This document shows, piece after piece, positions 9,016 through 18,519 of a stretch of DNA of 64,000 nucleotides (within the stretch, counting starts at the first letter, position 1; every line of letters starts with the position of its first letter). The position numbers were made by a program, and so were the translations under genes. The notes under the pieces are model-generated. The model was not told the origin of the DNA and did no database searches. It saw only the letters and a program-made list of their open reading frames with translations. Source of the DNA: Mycoplana azooxidifex (GTDB lineage: Bacteria > Pseudomonadota > Alphaproteobacteria > Rhizobiales > Rhizobiaceae); the NCBI RefSeq assembly GCF_014196765.1, contig NZ_JACIEE010000010.1, forward strand, positions 124,001 through 188,000. Reading direction: 5' to 3'.

Positions 9016-10008
9016 TCAGAAGATCTTGGCGAATTCCTCGACGTTCGAGGCGTCGTAGACGAACGGATCGGCCATGGCGCCTTCGTTCTTGTCGTCCAGC
9101 TTGACCTTGCCCATGCGGCCCATGTTCAGTTCGGCGCCGGGCTTGGCTTCCGCGCCGTCGATCAGGTCATTGGCGATCATGGTGGCGGAATAACCGAGGT
9201 CGATCGGGTTCCAGATCGCGAACGACTTGGACGCGCCGGACTTCACGTGGCCGGCCATTTCGGATGGAAGGCCGAGGCCGGTCACGTTGATCTGGCCGGT
9301 CTTGCCTGCATCCGAGACGGCCTGGGCGGCGGCCACGATGCCGACGGAGGTCGGCGCGATGATCGCCTTCAGGTCCGGATAGGACTGAATGAGCCCTTGC
9401 GTCTCGCGGTAGGACTTGTCGGCCAGGTCGTCGCCATAGACGGTGGTGACGATGTTGACGCCCGGATAGTTCGGCAGGACCTTCTTCATCTCCTCGATCC
9501 AGACGTTCTGGTTGGTCGAGGTTGCCGTTGCCGACAGGATCGCCACGTCGCCCTTGCCCTCGGGCAAGTGGTCGGCGGCCATCTTGACGCACATGTTGCC
9601 GATCAGCGCGCTGGAAGACGGGTTCAGGTGCATCGAGCGGCCTTCCGGAGCAACGCCGGAATCCCAGGAGATCACCTTGATGCCGCGGTCCATCGCCTTC
9701 TTCAGCGCCGGCACCAGCGCGTCGGTGTCGTTGGCCGAGACCGCGATCGCGTCGACCTTCTGGGCGATCAGCGAGTTGATCACCTCGATCTGCCCTTCGG
9801 CCGTGGTCGTCGTCGGGCCCGTATAGATCACCTCGACGTTGCCGAGTTCCTTCGCCGCTTCCTGCGCGCCCTTGTTGGCGGCCTCGAAGAAGCCGATGCC
9901 GAGCGCCTTCACCACGAGCGCGATCTTCTTGTCCGCCGCGTTGGCGACGTTTCCGACGAGCGCTGTCGAAACAGCCGCTGCGACGAGCAATGCTTTCCAG
10001 ATCTTCAT
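9016..10008 (-). CDS. rhaS: Rhamnose-binding periplasmic protein RhaS
   Basis: A 330-residue periplasmic binding protein of the ribose/autoinducer-2 type (Peripla_BP_4). It starts with a signal peptide (MKIWKALLVAAAVSTALVG, cleavage after ANA at about residue 24). The mature protein begins ADKKIALVVKALG and shows the family's ligand segments, for example ISWDSGVAP and the hinge region IIAPTSVGIVAAAQ. It delivers L-rhamnose to RhaPQ/RhaT. It is the first gene of the importer operon, 44 bp after rhaR on the same strand, so it may be transcribed with or separately from the regulator. Confidence 0.93.
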   Translation of the reverse strand: MKIWKALLVAAAVSTALVGNVANAADKKIALVVKALGIGFFEAANKGAQEAAKELGNVEVIYTGPTTTTAEGQIEVINSLIAQKVDAIAVSANDTDALVPALKKAMDRGIKVISWDSGVAPEGRSMHLNPSSSALIGNMCVKMAADHLPEGKGDVAILSATATSTNQNVWIEEMKKVLPNYPGVNIVTTVYGDDLADKSYRETQGLIQSYPDLKAIIAPTSVGIVAAAQAVSDAGKTGQINVTGLGLPSEMAGHVKSGASKSFAIWNPIDLGYSATMIANDLIDGAEAKPGAELNMGRMGKVKLDDKNEGAMADPFVYDASNVEEFAKIF

Positions 10009-10052
10009 GTCCTAGTCCTCCCTGACTGGTTCCATCCCCTCCCCGACCGGCT

Positions 10053-10865
10053 CTATGCCTGCGAGGGAGCATTCTCCACCGGAACAGCCGCCCGAACGTC
10101 CGCGACGATCAGGCTGACGCCGGCATTCTCCAGCATCGAGGCTTCCCTGTCCTCGATGCCCGAATCCGTGATCACCGTTGCGATACGCTTCAACCCGCAC
10201 AGGATGAGGCTGGAGCGCTTCTTGAATTTCGAGGAATCGACCAGCACGACTAGATCGTCTGCCTGGTCGATCAGTTTCTGCTCGGCCTGGATCAGGAGCG
10301 GATCGGCCTCCATCAGGCCCAGCGGCCCGAGCCCCTGCGCGCCCATGAACATGCGCCGCGCATAGAAGTTGCGCGTGACGTCATTCTCGAACGGGCTCAG
10401 GATGATGTTCTGCTCGCGATAGATCGTGCCGCCGGAGAGCATCACCGTGTTTTTCGAATGCTTCAGCAGGTGCTCGGCGATCGGAAAGGAATTGGTGAAC
10501 ACCTGCATGCGCCGGTTCGCCAGGAAATGCACCATCTGGAAGGTGGTCGTGCCGCCATTGATGATGATCGGCTCGCCATCCTGGCAGAGCGCCACTGCCT
10601 CCTTGGCAATCGCCTGCTTCTGCCTTGCGTTCAGCGCCTCGTTGACGCTGAACGGACGGCCGGCAAGACCGACGAACTGCGGCGGATTGATCGCTTCGGC
10701 ACCACCGCGCACGCGGCGCAGACGTTTCTGCACGTGCAGGGCTGCGATATCCCGACGGATCGTCGCTTCGGAGCTATCGGTCAGGTCCACCAGTTCCTGC
10801 ACCGTGGCGACGGGCTTGTCCTGGACGGCCGACAGAATGATCCGATGTCTTTCCTTCTCGTGCAT
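10053..10865 (-). CDS. rhaR: DeoR-family regulator of rhamnose catabolism (RhaR)
   Basis: A 270-residue DeoR-type repressor. The N-terminal helix-turn-helix covers roughly residues 5-55, with recognition region LTDSSEATIRRDIAALHVQ followed by VRGGAEA. The C-terminal sugar-phosphate sensor domain holds the GGTTTFQM motif. It probably controls both its own operon and the divergent rhaDI genes. The start at 10865 (MHEKERHRI) is preceded by GGGAGGAG; an upstream ATG would add 11 residues with no better ribosome site. Family is clear; the control role is inferred from position and from R. leguminosarum RhaR. Confidence 0.92.
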   Translation of the reverse strand: MHEKERHRIILSAVQDKPVATVQELVDLTDSSEATIRRDIAALHVQKRLRRVRGGAEAINPPQFVGLAGRPFSVNEALNARQKQAIAKEAVALCQDGEPIIINGGTTTFQMVHFLANRRMQVFTNSFPIAEHLLKHSKNTVMLSGGTIYREQNIILSPFENDVTRNFYARRMFMGAQGLGPLGLMEADPLLIQAEQKLIDQADDLVVLVDSSKFKKRSSLILCGLKRIATVITDSGIEDREASMLENAGVSLIVADVRAAVPVENAPSQA

Positions 10866-11077
10866 GGCTCCTCCCAACTGATCGCATGCTTCCATCACGA
10901 TCGCGCAATGTCAATCATGATTGATCATATTTTTTCATTGTGCAGCGCAGTATGACTGTTTTTGATCGTTTGTGATTGACACGGTTGCCGCATCCGTGAG
11001 ATTTGAATCCCCGAACTGGAGGTGCGGCCCCGATATTGCCCGAGGGTCGCGACATGGAAGACCGGGAGGAAATGCCG
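10866..11077. promoter_or_regulatory. Divergent rhaR/rhaD control region with palindromic operator
   Basis: The 212 bp between the divergent genes is AT-richer than its surroundings. It contains a perfect 14 bp palindrome TCAATCATGATTGA at 10911-10924, and the half-like element TGATTGAC recurs at 10972-10979 with further TGATC/GATCG motifs between. This is the expected place for RhaR binding and for both promoters. Binding by RhaR is inferred. Confidence 0.6.
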
Positions 11078-13171
11078 ATGCTCGACAAGCAACAAGGGTC
11101 GCGCCTTGCCAATCTCTGGGACGAGGCGAAAGCGGCCGCAATGAGCGAGTCCGAACGCCTGCTCTATCGCTCGAACCTTCTCGGCTCGGACAAGCGCATC
11201 ACCAACTATGGCGGCGGTAACACCTCTGCCAAGGTGATGGAGAAGGATCCGCTCGGCGGCGGCACGGTCGAGGTGCTCTGGGTCAAAGGCTCGGGCGGCG
11301 ACGTCGGCACTATCAAGATGGACGGGTTTTCCACCCTCTACATGGACAAGCTGCAGGCGCTGAAGGGCCTCTACCGGGGGCTCGAACACGAGGACGAGAT
11401 GGTGGGCTACCTCCCCCACTGCACCTTCAACCTCAATCCGCGCGCAGCGTCCATCGACACGCCGCTGCACGCCTACGTGCCGCGCACGCATGTGGACCAT
11501 ATGCACCCCGACGCGATCATCGCGATCGCCGCTTCTAAGAACAGCCGCGAACTGACGCACCAGATCTTCGGCGACGACATCGGCTGGCTGCCTTGGAAGC
11601 GTCCCGGCTACGAGCTGGGTCTGTGGCTGAAAAAGTTCTGCACGGAAAACCCGAAGGCGCGCGGCGTCGTGCTCGAAAGCCACGGCCTGTTCACCTGGGC
11701 GGGCACGGCGAAGGAATGCTACGAGACGACGATCGAGATCATCAACAAGGCGATCGCCTGGTTCGAGGCAAACAATGTGGCGCCTGCCTTCGGTGGCGCC
11801 GTCCAGCCCGTACTCCCTGCCGATGAGCGCCGCGCGGTCGCGCAGAAGCTGATGCCCGTCATCCGCGGCCTGATCGGCGCGGAGGAAAGCAAGGTCGGCC
11901 ATTTCGACGACAGCGCGGCCGTGCTCGACTTCGTGACCTCGAAGAACCTGGCGCCGCTTGCAGCACTGGGCACCAGTTGCCCGGACCATTTCCTGCGCAC
12001 CAAGATCCGCCCGCTGGTGATCGACTTCGATCCGGCCACGCCCGACATCGACGCCACGCTCGCGGGCCTTGCCGATGCGATCGCAGCCTACCGTGCTGAC
12101 TATGCCGCCTACTACGAGCGCTGCAAGCACGATAACAGTCCGGCGATTCGCGATCCGAACGCGATCGTCTATCTCGTTCCCGGCGTCGGCATGATCACCT
12201 TTGCCAAGGACAAGGCGACAGCGCGCATCTCGGCGGAGTTCTACGTCAACGCCATCAACGTCATGCGCGGCGCGTCGGGCGTCTCGACCTATGTCGGGCT
12301 GCCGGAACAGGAAGCCTTCGACATCGAGTACTGGCTGCTGGAGGAAGCGAAGCTGCAGCGCATGCCGAAGCCCAAGAGCCTCGCCGGGCGCATTGCGCTC
12401 GTCACCGGCGGTGCCGGCGGGATCGGCAAGGCAACGGCACACCGGCTGATGGCCGAGGGGGCCTGCGTCGTGCTGGCCGACATCGATGCGGAGGCGTTGG
12501 CCAACGCCCAGTCGGAACTGGCGGCCCGCTACGGCAAGGACTTCGTCCGCTCCGTCACCATGAACGTCACCGACGAGGCGCTCGTGGAAAAGAGCTTCGC
12601 CGACACGCTCGTCGACTTCGGCGGCCTCGACATCCTCGTTTCCAATGCCGGACTCGCCTCATCCGCACCGATCGAGGAGACCACGCTTTCGCTCTGGAAC
12701 AAGAACATCGACATTCTCGCCACCGGCTATTTCCTCGTCTCGCGCGAGGCGTTCAGGATCTTCCGCAGGCAGAAGGCCGGCGGCAACGTCGTCTTCGTCG
12801 CCTCCAAGAACGGCCTCGCGGCATCGCCGGGTGCGGCCGCCTACTGCACCGCCAAGGCAGCCGAGATCCATCTCGCGCGCTGCCTGGCGCTGGAGGGTGC
12901 GTCCGAGCAGATCCGCGTCAACGTCGTCAATCCGGATGCGGTCCTGCGCGGCTCGAAGATCTGGACCGGCGAATGGAAGGAGCAGCGGGCCGCGACCTAC
13001 AAGACCGACGACCTGGAGGCGCATTACCGCGAGCGTTCCATGCTGAAGCGCAGCGTCTTTCCGGAGGACATCGCCGAGGCGATCTATTTCCTCGCCTCCG
13101 ACATGTCGGCCAAGTCGACCGGCAACATCATCAACGTGGACGCCGGCAACGCCCAGTCGTTCACGCGATGA
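11078..13171 (+). CDS. rhaD: Bifunctional rhamnulose-1-phosphate aldolase / alcohol dehydrogenase RhaD
   Basis: A 697-residue fusion. Residues about 1-420 are a class II aldolase-type domain (NYGGGNTSAK phosphate-binding loop near residue 45; metal-ligand histidines in THVDHMHPDA). Residues about 435-697 are a short-chain dehydrogenase with nucleotide motif TGGAGGIGKATA and catalytic Y-x-x-x-K in AAYCTAKAAE. It splits rhamnulose 1-phosphate to DHAP and L-lactaldehyde and then oxidises or reduces the lactaldehyde. The start MLDKQQGSRL at 11078 has GGGAGGA seven bases upstream; longer starts are disfavoured. First gene on the plus strand, opposite rhaR. Confidence 0.93.
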   Translation: MLDKQQGSRLANLWDEAKAAAMSESERLLYRSNLLGSDKRITNYGGGNTSAKVMEKDPLGGGTVEVLWVKGSGGDVGTIKMDGFSTLYMDKLQALKGLYRGLEHEDEMVGYLPHCTFNLNPRAASIDTPLHAYVPRTHVDHMHPDAIIAIAASKNSRELTHQIFGDDIGWLPWKRPGYELGLWLKKFCTENPKARGVVLESHGLFTWAGTAKECYETTIEIINKAIAWFEANNVAPAFGGAVQPVLPADERRAVAQKLMPVIRGLIGAEESKVGHFDDSAAVLDFVTSKNLAPLAALGTSCPDHFLRTKIRPLVIDFDPATPDIDATLAGLADAIAAYRADYAAYYERCKHDNSPAIRDPNAIVYLVPGVGMITFAKDKATARISAEFYVNAINVMRGASGVSTYVGLPEQEAFDIEYWLLEEAKLQRMPKPKSLAGRIALVTGGAGGIGKATAHRLMAEGACVVLADIDAEALANAQSELAARYGKDFVRSVTMNVTDEALVEKSFADTLVDFGGLDILVSNAGLASSAPIEETTLSLWNKNIDILATGYFLVSREAFRIFRRQKAGGNVVFVASKNGLAASPGAAAYCTAKAAEIHLARCLALEGASEQIRVNVVNPDAVLRGSKIWTGEWKEQRAATYKTDDLEAHYRERSMLKRSVFPEDIAEAIYFLASDMSAKSTGNIINVDAGNAQSFTR

Positions 13172-13190
13172 CGGCTGAACGCGGTAAAAG

Positions 13191-13393
13191 CCCCCTCATC
13201 CGGCCTTCGGCCACCTTCTCCCCGCTGGGGAGAAGAGGGGGTTCCCTACACTGCGGCAAGAGCCGCTATGGTACGGATCAGGCGCTTCGGTGAGGACGTT
13301 TTAGATTAGGCGCCTGCGTTCGGGCGATGCGGTACGGCGCGTTCCCTCTTCTCCCCCACGGGGAGAAGGTGGCCGAAGGCCGGATGAGGGGGG
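13191..13393. repeat. Large inverted mosaic repeat between rhaD and rhaI
   Basis: The left arm (13191-13245) and right arm (13341-13393) are near-identical inverted copies of about 53 bp, separated by about 95 bp. Each arm contains CGGCCTTCGGCC and a TTCTCCCC..GGGGAGAA hairpin. It lies within the presumed rhaD-rhaI transcript, ending about 35 bp before the rhaI start. Confidence 0.85.
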
Positions 13394-13428
13394 CCATCTC
13401 AACGCAAGCTATTTTGGGAGGACGAAGC

Positions 13429-14718
13429 ATGAACATCATTTCAAAAGACGTGATCGCGGCCGAGAACGCGAAGCAGGCGCACGCGCTTGCCAGCGACTAT
13501 GCCCATCTCGGCGAGCAGCTTGCCCGGCGCGGCATCGACATCGACGCCGTCAAGCGCAGGGTCGCGAACTACGCCGTCGCCGTTCCCTCCTGGGGCGTCG
13601 GCACAGGCGGCACGCGCTTTGCCCGCTTCCCGGGCGAAGGCGAGCCGCGCAACATCTTCGACAAGCTCGAGGACTGCGCCGTCATCCACGAACTGACGCG
13701 GGCCACGCCGACCGTTTCGCTGCATATTCCCTGGGACAAGGTCAGCGACCTCTCGGCGCTGAAAGAAAAGGGCGCGGCGCTGGGCCTCGGCTTCGACGCG
13801 ATGAACTCCAACACCTTTTCCGACGCCCCGCAGCAGGAGCATTCCTACAAATACGGCTCGCTCTCGCATGCGAACGCGGCAACGCGCCGGCAGGCGATCG
13901 AGCACAACATCGAATGCATCGAGATCGGCCGCAAACTCGGTTCGAAAGCGCTGACGGTGTGGATCGGCGACGGCACGAACTTCCCCGGACAGGCCGACTT
14001 CACGCGCAGCTTCGAGCGCTATCTCGAGGCGATGAAGGCGATCTACAAGCATCTGCCCGACGACTGGCGCATCTTTTCCGAACACAAGATGTACGAGCCG
14101 GCCTTCTATTCCACCGTCGTCCAGGACTGGGGCACCAACTACCTGATCGCCAAGGAACTGGGCGACAAGGCCTATTGCCTCGTGGACCTCGGCCACCATG
14201 CGCCGAACGTGAATATCGAGATGATCGTCGCCCGGCTGATCCAGTTCGGCAAGCTCGGCGGCTTCCACTTCAACGATTCCAAGTATGGCGACGACGACCT
14301 CGACACCGGCTCGATCGATCCCTACCGGCTGTTCCTCGTCTTCAACGAGCTGGTGAACGCCGAGGAGCGCAAGGCGGAAGGGTTCGCGCCGGCGCACATG
14401 CTGGACCAGAGCCACAACGTCACCGACCCGATCGAGAGCCTGATGCGCAGCGCCACTGAAGTGTGCCGCGCCTATGCGCAGGGCCTGCTCGTCGATCGGG
14501 CAGCACTCGCCGGCTACCAGGAGGAGCATGACGCGCTGATGGCATCCGAGACGCTCAAGACCGCGTTCCGCACCGACGTCGAGCCGATCCTGGCGATGGC
14601 CCGCCACGAGGGCGGCGGCGCGATCGACCCGGTCGCAACGTATCGGGCAGCGGGGTATCGGGCGAAGGTGGCGGCGGACCGTCCAGCGGTTGCGGGCGGA
14701 AGCGGCGGGATCGTTTGA
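13429..14718 (+). CDS. rhaI: L-rhamnose isomerase of the Rhizobium type (RhaI)
   Basis: A 429-residue sugar isomerase of the xylose-isomerase-like TIM-barrel group found in rhizobial and Pseudomonas-type rhamnose pathways. Metal-site segments are visible: FSEHKMYEPAFY, VDLGHHAPNVN and GGFHFNDSKYGDDDLDTGS. It converts L-rhamnose to L-rhamnulose for RhaK. The start MNIISKDVIA at 13429 has TTGGGAGGA about 7 bp upstream. The longer upstream frame translates the mosaic repeat and was discarded. Downstream of rhaD on the same strand, 257 bp away. Confidence 0.93.
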   Translation: MNIISKDVIAAENAKQAHALASDYAHLGEQLARRGIDIDAVKRRVANYAVAVPSWGVGTGGTRFARFPGEGEPRNIFDKLEDCAVIHELTRATPTVSLHIPWDKVSDLSALKEKGAALGLGFDAMNSNTFSDAPQQEHSYKYGSLSHANAATRRQAIEHNIECIEIGRKLGSKALTVWIGDGTNFPGQADFTRSFERYLEAMKAIYKHLPDDWRIFSEHKMYEPAFYSTVVQDWGTNYLIAKELGDKAYCLVDLGHHAPNVNIEMIVARLIQFGKLGGFHFNDSKYGDDDLDTGSIDPYRLFLVFNELVNAEERKAEGFAPAHMLDQSHNVTDPIESLMRSATEVCRAYAQGLLVDRAALAGYQEEHDALMASETLKTAFRTDVEPILAMARHEGGGAIDPVATYRAAGYRAKVAADRPAVAGGSGGIV

Positions 14719-14729
14719 GGGCGCCCGGC

Positions 14730-14838
14730 CCCTCACCCTAACCCTCTCCCCGCAAGCGGGGAGAGGGGACTGGAAACGTCGCGGCACTCGTCCTTCTCCC
14801 CGCCCGCGGGGAGAAGGTGCTGGCAAGCGGATGAGGGG
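14730..14838. repeat. Mosaic palindromic repeat after rhaI
   Basis: Contains CCTCTCCCCGCAAGCGGGGAGAGG and CCTTCTCCCCGCCCGCGGGGAGAAGG hairpins ending in GGATGAGGGG, the same building blocks as the other copies. Lies between the convergent genes rhaI and pncB, where it could also end transcription. Confidence 0.8.
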
Positions 14839-14937
14839 CTCGCTCCCAAGGAGCACAAAAGGCGGACGAGGCCAGTTTCTTCGTTCGACGTGAAGAGAGA
14901 ATCCGCACGAAGCCGGAGGTCCGAGGGCACAACGATC

Positions 14938-15087
14938 TCCCTCTTCTCCCCTGCGGGGAGAAGGTGGCGCGCAGCGCCGGATGAGGGGGCGCGGCTGGCT
15001 GAGCGTGTACGATCTGACAGAAGCGACGAAGAGGCTCCCCCCTCATCGCCTCACTGCGTTCGGCACTTCTCCCCGAGGAGAGAAGAC
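14938..15087. repeat. Second mosaic palindromic repeat between rhaI and pncB
   Basis: The left arm (CTCTTCTCCCCTGCGGGGAG.. then CGGATGAGGGGG) and right arm (CCCCCCTCATCGCCTCACTGCGTTC..CTTCTCCCC) are inverted relative to each other with a spacer of about 50 bp. With the previous element it fills most of the 404 bp convergent gap; no gene is seen there. Confidence 0.8.
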
Positions 15088-15122
15088 GGCTTCGCCGCGG
15101 CCGTCATGCGGACAGCTAGCCC

Positions 15123-16427
15123 CTACACCTTCACCGCCTGCTCGACGAAGTCCTCCGTCCCGAAGAACTTGAGGTAGCGTTCGACCTCCGCCGGATCGCC
15201 GGTCGCCTTGCGCGGGTTGTCGGAGAGCTTCACGGCCGGGCGGCCGCCGGCGTCCGTGACCTTGCAGACGACGGAGATCGGATCCAGCCCGCGGAAGGGC
15301 TGCGGGGCGCAACCGACGAAGTCGTTGGTGAGGTTCGTGCCCCAGCCGAAGCTCATGCGCACCCGGCCCTTGAAATGCTCGTAGGTCCTGATGATGGTGT
15401 CGACGTCGAGACCGTCGGAGAAGATCAGCAGCTTCTCGCGCGGATCGCGACCCATCTTCTTCCACCAGGCAATGATCTTCTCGCCGCCTTCGATCGGCGG
15501 CGCGCTGTCGGGGCGGAAGCCGGTCCAGTCGGCCACCCAGTCCGGCGCGTTCTTCAAGAATGCAGCCGTGCCGAAGGCGTCGGGAAGCACGATCAGGAGG
15601 TTGCCGCCATAGAGCTGGTTCCAGTCCTGCAACACCTTGTAGGGCGCATCTGCCAGTTCGGCGTCGTTTCGCGCCAGTGCCGCCGCCACCATCGGCAGTT
15701 CATGGGCATTGGTGCCGAGCGCTTCGAGATCCGTGTCCATGGCCAGCAGCACGTTGCTGGTTCCAGAGAACGAATGGCCGATCCCCTCCTTCAGCGCCTC
15801 CACGCACCAGCGCTGCCACAGGAAGGAGTGCCGGCGGCGGGTGCCGAAATCGGAGATGCGCAGCTGGGGGTGGGCGCTGAGCTGTTCGACCTTGGACCAC
15901 ATCTTTGCTTTTGCGCGTGCATAGAGCACGTCGAGCGCAAACGGCCCCATATCCTTCATGGCAGTGCGGGAGCGCAATTCGTTGATGATCGCAAGGGCCG
16001 GGATCTCCCACATCGTCGTGTGCGACCACTTGCCCGGGAAGGTAAGCTCATACTGACCTTCCTTGCGTGCCAGGTGATATTCCGGCAGCTGGAAATCGGC
16101 CAGCCAGGCGAGGAATTCGGGCGAGAAGATCTGCTTGCGGCCATAGAAGCTGTTGCCGGCGAGCCAGATCATTTCCTTCTTGGTAAAGCGCAGCGTGCGG
16201 ACAAAATCCAGCTGGTCGCGCAGTTCCTGTTCGTCGATCTCGTCGGCGAGGCGCACCGTCTTCGTGCGGTTGATCAGCGAGAAGGTGGCATCGACATCCG
16301 GATAGAGCTTCCAGATCATCTGCAGCATCAGGAGCTTGTAGAAATCCGTATCCAGCAGGCTGCGCACGACCGGGTCGAGCTTCCAGGCATTGTCGTATAC
16401 GCGACGGGCAATATCCGTCTTGGTCAT
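15123..16427 (-). CDS. pncB: Nicotinate phosphoribosyltransferase
   Basis: A 434-residue enzyme that joins nicotinate to PRPP in the NAD salvage pathway. Family segments include the N-terminal [17 protein letters not shown], the conserved [14 protein letters not shown], and the phosphate-binding SDGLDVDTI near the C-terminus. Length fits bacterial PncB. The start [13 protein letters not shown] at 16427 follows GGTGGGAG at short spacing; the longer frame upstream lacks support. Monocistronic, divergent from the small membrane protein gene at 16670. Confidence 0.95.
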   Translation of the reverse strand: MTKTDIARRVYDNAWKLDPVVRSLLDTDFYKLLMLQMIWKLYPDVDATFSLINRTKTVRLADEIDEQELRDQLDFVRTLRFTKKEMIWLAGNSFYGRKQIFSPEFLAWLADFQLPEYHLARKEGQYELTFPGKWSHTTMWEIPALAIINELRSRTAMKDMGPFALDVLYARAKAKMWSKVEQLSAHPQLRISDFGTRRRHSFLWQRWCVEALKEGIGHSFSGTSNVLLAMDTDLEALGTNAHELPMVAAALARNDAELADAPYKVLQDWNQLYGGNLLIVLPDAFGTAAFLKNAPDWVADWTGFRPDSAPPIEGGEKIIAWWKKMGRDPREKLLIFSDGLDVDTIIRTYEHFKGRVRMSFGWGTNLTNDFVGCAPQPFRGLDPISVVCKVTDAGGRPAVKLSDNPRKATGDPAEVERYLKFFGTEDFVEQAVKV

Positions 16428-16669
16428 AACTCCCACCTCGCTGCACTGCATTTTCCGCCGACCGAAAATTCGGAGATCGGGATGGTGCCGGCGACGGTTG
16501 CGCTCCCAGGTCCGTCGCACTCTTCGCATGCCCCCCGCCCGGCCGCAAGACACGCCGGCTGGGGAACAGTGCGCGCAATCCGCGCAGAGGCGAAGATAAG
16601 GTCTTGTAATCTCTTCGCCTTCAATCAATGCTCGCAGGTGTTTCCAATCCGCGCTCGGGAGGCGTGCAC

Positions 16670-16924
16670 ATGGGTATCGAGAGCATCATTGTCTTTCTTA
16701 TCGTCGGCGCAATTGCAGGGTGGCTCGCGGGCCTGATCGTATCCGGCTTCGGATTCGGCCTGCTCGGCAACATCGTCATCGGCATCGTCGGAGCCTTCAT
16801 CGCCGGCTTCCTTTTGCCACGGCTCGGAATAGGCGTGGGCGGCGGCATCCTCTGGGCGATCATCCATGCGACGATCGGGGCCATCATCCTGCTGTTGCTG
16901 ATCAAGGTGATCAAGCGGGCCTGA
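16670..16924 (+). CDS. GlsB/YeaQ/YmgE family membrane protein
   Basis: An 84-residue, glycine-rich protein with three predicted membrane helices ([46 protein letters not shown]), the layout of the transglycosylase-associated/GlsB family linked to general stress. GGGAGG lies 7 bp before the ATG at 16670; the longer frame from 16628 adds a non-hydrophobic extension and is unlikely. It stands alone between pncB and the dhaK-type gene, and the biochemical role of the family is unknown. Confidence 0.85.
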   Translation: MGIESIIVFLIVGAIAGWLAGLIVSGFGFGLLGNIVIGIVGAFIAGFLLPRLGIGVGGGILWAIIHATIGAIILLLLIKVIKRA

Positions 16925-17022
16925 AACGCGGCGCCCCCGCCTTACAGGACGCAAGCGCAAACGGACGGCGGCCGCAATCGACCGCCGTCCTTGCAAGATG
17001 AGGAAATGCCAGACGCTCGCGC

Positions 17023-18021
17023 TCAGACGCCCCAGCGCAGCGCGGCCGTGGAGACCGTGGCATCCCATAGGCGCGCACGCTGCTCGTCGAGCAGCGAGAC
17101 GGTAATCGAAAGCCCGGCCATGTCGAGCGAGGTCACGTAGGTGCCGACGAGCGAGCGGGCGACCTGAAGGCCGCCTCGTTCCAGCCGTACGCGGGCAAGG
17201 CCGTACATCAGATAGAGTTCGGACGCCGGCGTGCCACCGAAGCCGTTGACGAAGAGCAGCACGGATGCTTCGGCGGGCGCCGCCAGATCGGCGAGGATTT
17301 CAGCGCACAGCAGGTCCGCGATTCTGTCGGCCGGCTCAAATGCGGCGCGCGTGCGCCCGGGTTCGCCGTGAATGCCGACGCCGACCTCCATTTCTTCCGA
17401 CGAAAGCGTGAAGGCGGCGCGGCCGGAGGCAGGCACGGTGGCGCCCCGGATGGCGACGCCCATGCTGCGGGTGGCAGCGACCGTCCGCTCGCCCAGGGCC
17501 TTAAGCCCGGCGAGCACCATGCCGGCTTCGGCCGCCGCGCCGACGATCTTCTCCACCACGAGCGTGCCGGCGACGCCGCGCCGGCCGGAACTGCGCGGGG
17601 CGGCATGGGTGGCGATATCGTCGTTGACGATCACCGTCTCGACCTTGTGGCCCGATGCGGTCGCCATCTCCGCGGCCATCTCGAAATTCATGACGTCGCC
17701 GTCGTAGTTCTTGACGACGAGCAGCACGCCGGCACCCGTGTCGCACTCGACGATCGCGGCATGGATCTGATCGGGCGTGGCCGAGGTGAAGATATGGCCG
17801 ACGCAGGCTGCGTCGAGCATGCCGGGGCCGACGAAGCCGATATGCATCGGCTCGTGCCCGGCTCCGCCGCCGGAGATGACCGCCACTTTTCCGGGCCGCA
17901 ATTCGCGGCGGCGTATGTTGCGGGCCCCGGTTCCAAACACGACGGATTCCTCGTGCGCCCCAACGAAGCCCTCGAGGCTGTCGGCGACGATCCGATCCGC
18001 CGTGTTCATGAATTTCTTCAT
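17023..18021 (-). CDS. dhaK: Dihydroxyacetone kinase subunit DhaK
   Basis: A 332-residue stand-alone DhaK (DAK1) domain that binds the ketose covalently. The substrate loop VISGGGAGHEPMHIGFVG and the histidine that forms the hemiaminal in VGVGIHGEPG are both present. It works with a DhaL subunit and the PEP-driven chain DhaM/HPr/EI encoded just upstream. It is the last gene of the long minus-strand operon, 98 bp after the hypothetical protein at 18120. Because many DhaK relatives act on erythrulose or other short ketoses, the exact substrate is open. Confidence 0.9.
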   Translation of the reverse strand: MKKFMNTADRIVADSLEGFVGAHEESVVFGTGARNIRRRELRPGKVAVISGGGAGHEPMHIGFVGPGMLDAACVGHIFTSATPDQIHAAIVECDTGAGVLLVVKNYDGDVMNFEMAAEMATASGHKVETVIVNDDIATHAAPRSSGRRGVAGTLVVEKIVGAAAEAGMVLAGLKALGERTVAATRSMGVAIRGATVPASGRAAFTLSSEEMEVGVGIHGEPGRTRAAFEPADRIADLLCAEILADLAAPAEASVLLFVNGFGGTPASELYLMYGLARVRLERGGLQVARSLVGTYVTSLDMAGLSITVSLLDEQRARLWDATVSTAALRWGV

Positions 18022-18119
18022 GCTCCTCCTCCGCCCGGCACGATCCTAGTTCATGCCGGGAACATCCCTCAAGTCCGTTCCGTACTGTTCGTTTCGGCCC
18101 GGATTGCAGACGCAGTGCA

Positions 18120-18518
18120 TCAGAGCAGCGCCGAGAGCTTCGCCACGAACTCCGACACGGCCTCGTCGAACTGGCGGTTCTTCTGCTCGTCGCCGAAATC
18201 GGGAACGTTCAACGCCAGAGCCCGCTGGCCATCGGTCGGGGCCAGGTCCGGCAGCTTGCCGGGATGAGCCTTCTCATAGGCGTTCAGGAAGCGCTCCTGC
18301 TCCATCGCGCTCATGTGGCACACGCGGAATATCGTCGCGAGGTGGCGCGACGGCAGCGGGGTCGCATAGGTCGGGCTGGTGATCTGGGTGACGAAGCTGC
18401 GGTGCTTGCCGAGTGCTGTGGCAAGGCGCTGGCGCGTACCCGACGGCCGATTGTCGATGATGTCCGCAAGGATCGTCTTGTAGGCGACCGTCGCCTCTTC
18501 GCCTGCCTCGCGTGCCAT
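18120..18518 (-). CDS. Conserved hypothetical protein with helix-turn-helix-like N-terminus
   Basis: A 132-residue protein not assigned to a named family. Residues about 15-60 (ADIIDNRPSGTRQRLATAL, then KHRSFVTQITSPTYATPLP) look like a lambda-repressor-type helix-turn-helix; the C-terminal half is helical and acidic. The ATG at 18518 lies one base after the stop of the EI-like gene, so it is co-translated with the PEP-dependent kinase genes. It might sense or control the operon, by analogy with other sugar operons that encode a small regulator, but this is inference. Confidence 0.65.
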   Translation of the reverse strand: MAREAGEEATVAYKTILADIIDNRPSGTRQRLATALGKHRSFVTQITSPTYATPLPSRHLATIFRVCHMSAMEQERFLNAYEKAHPGKLPDLAPTDGQRALALNVPDFGDEQKNRQFDEAVSEFVAKLSALL

Positions 18519-18519
18519 T

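Noticed and set aside
8881-15087. Repeats considered as a CRISPR array
   Set aside because: The copies are few, far apart, in both orientations and palindromic, without regular spacers.
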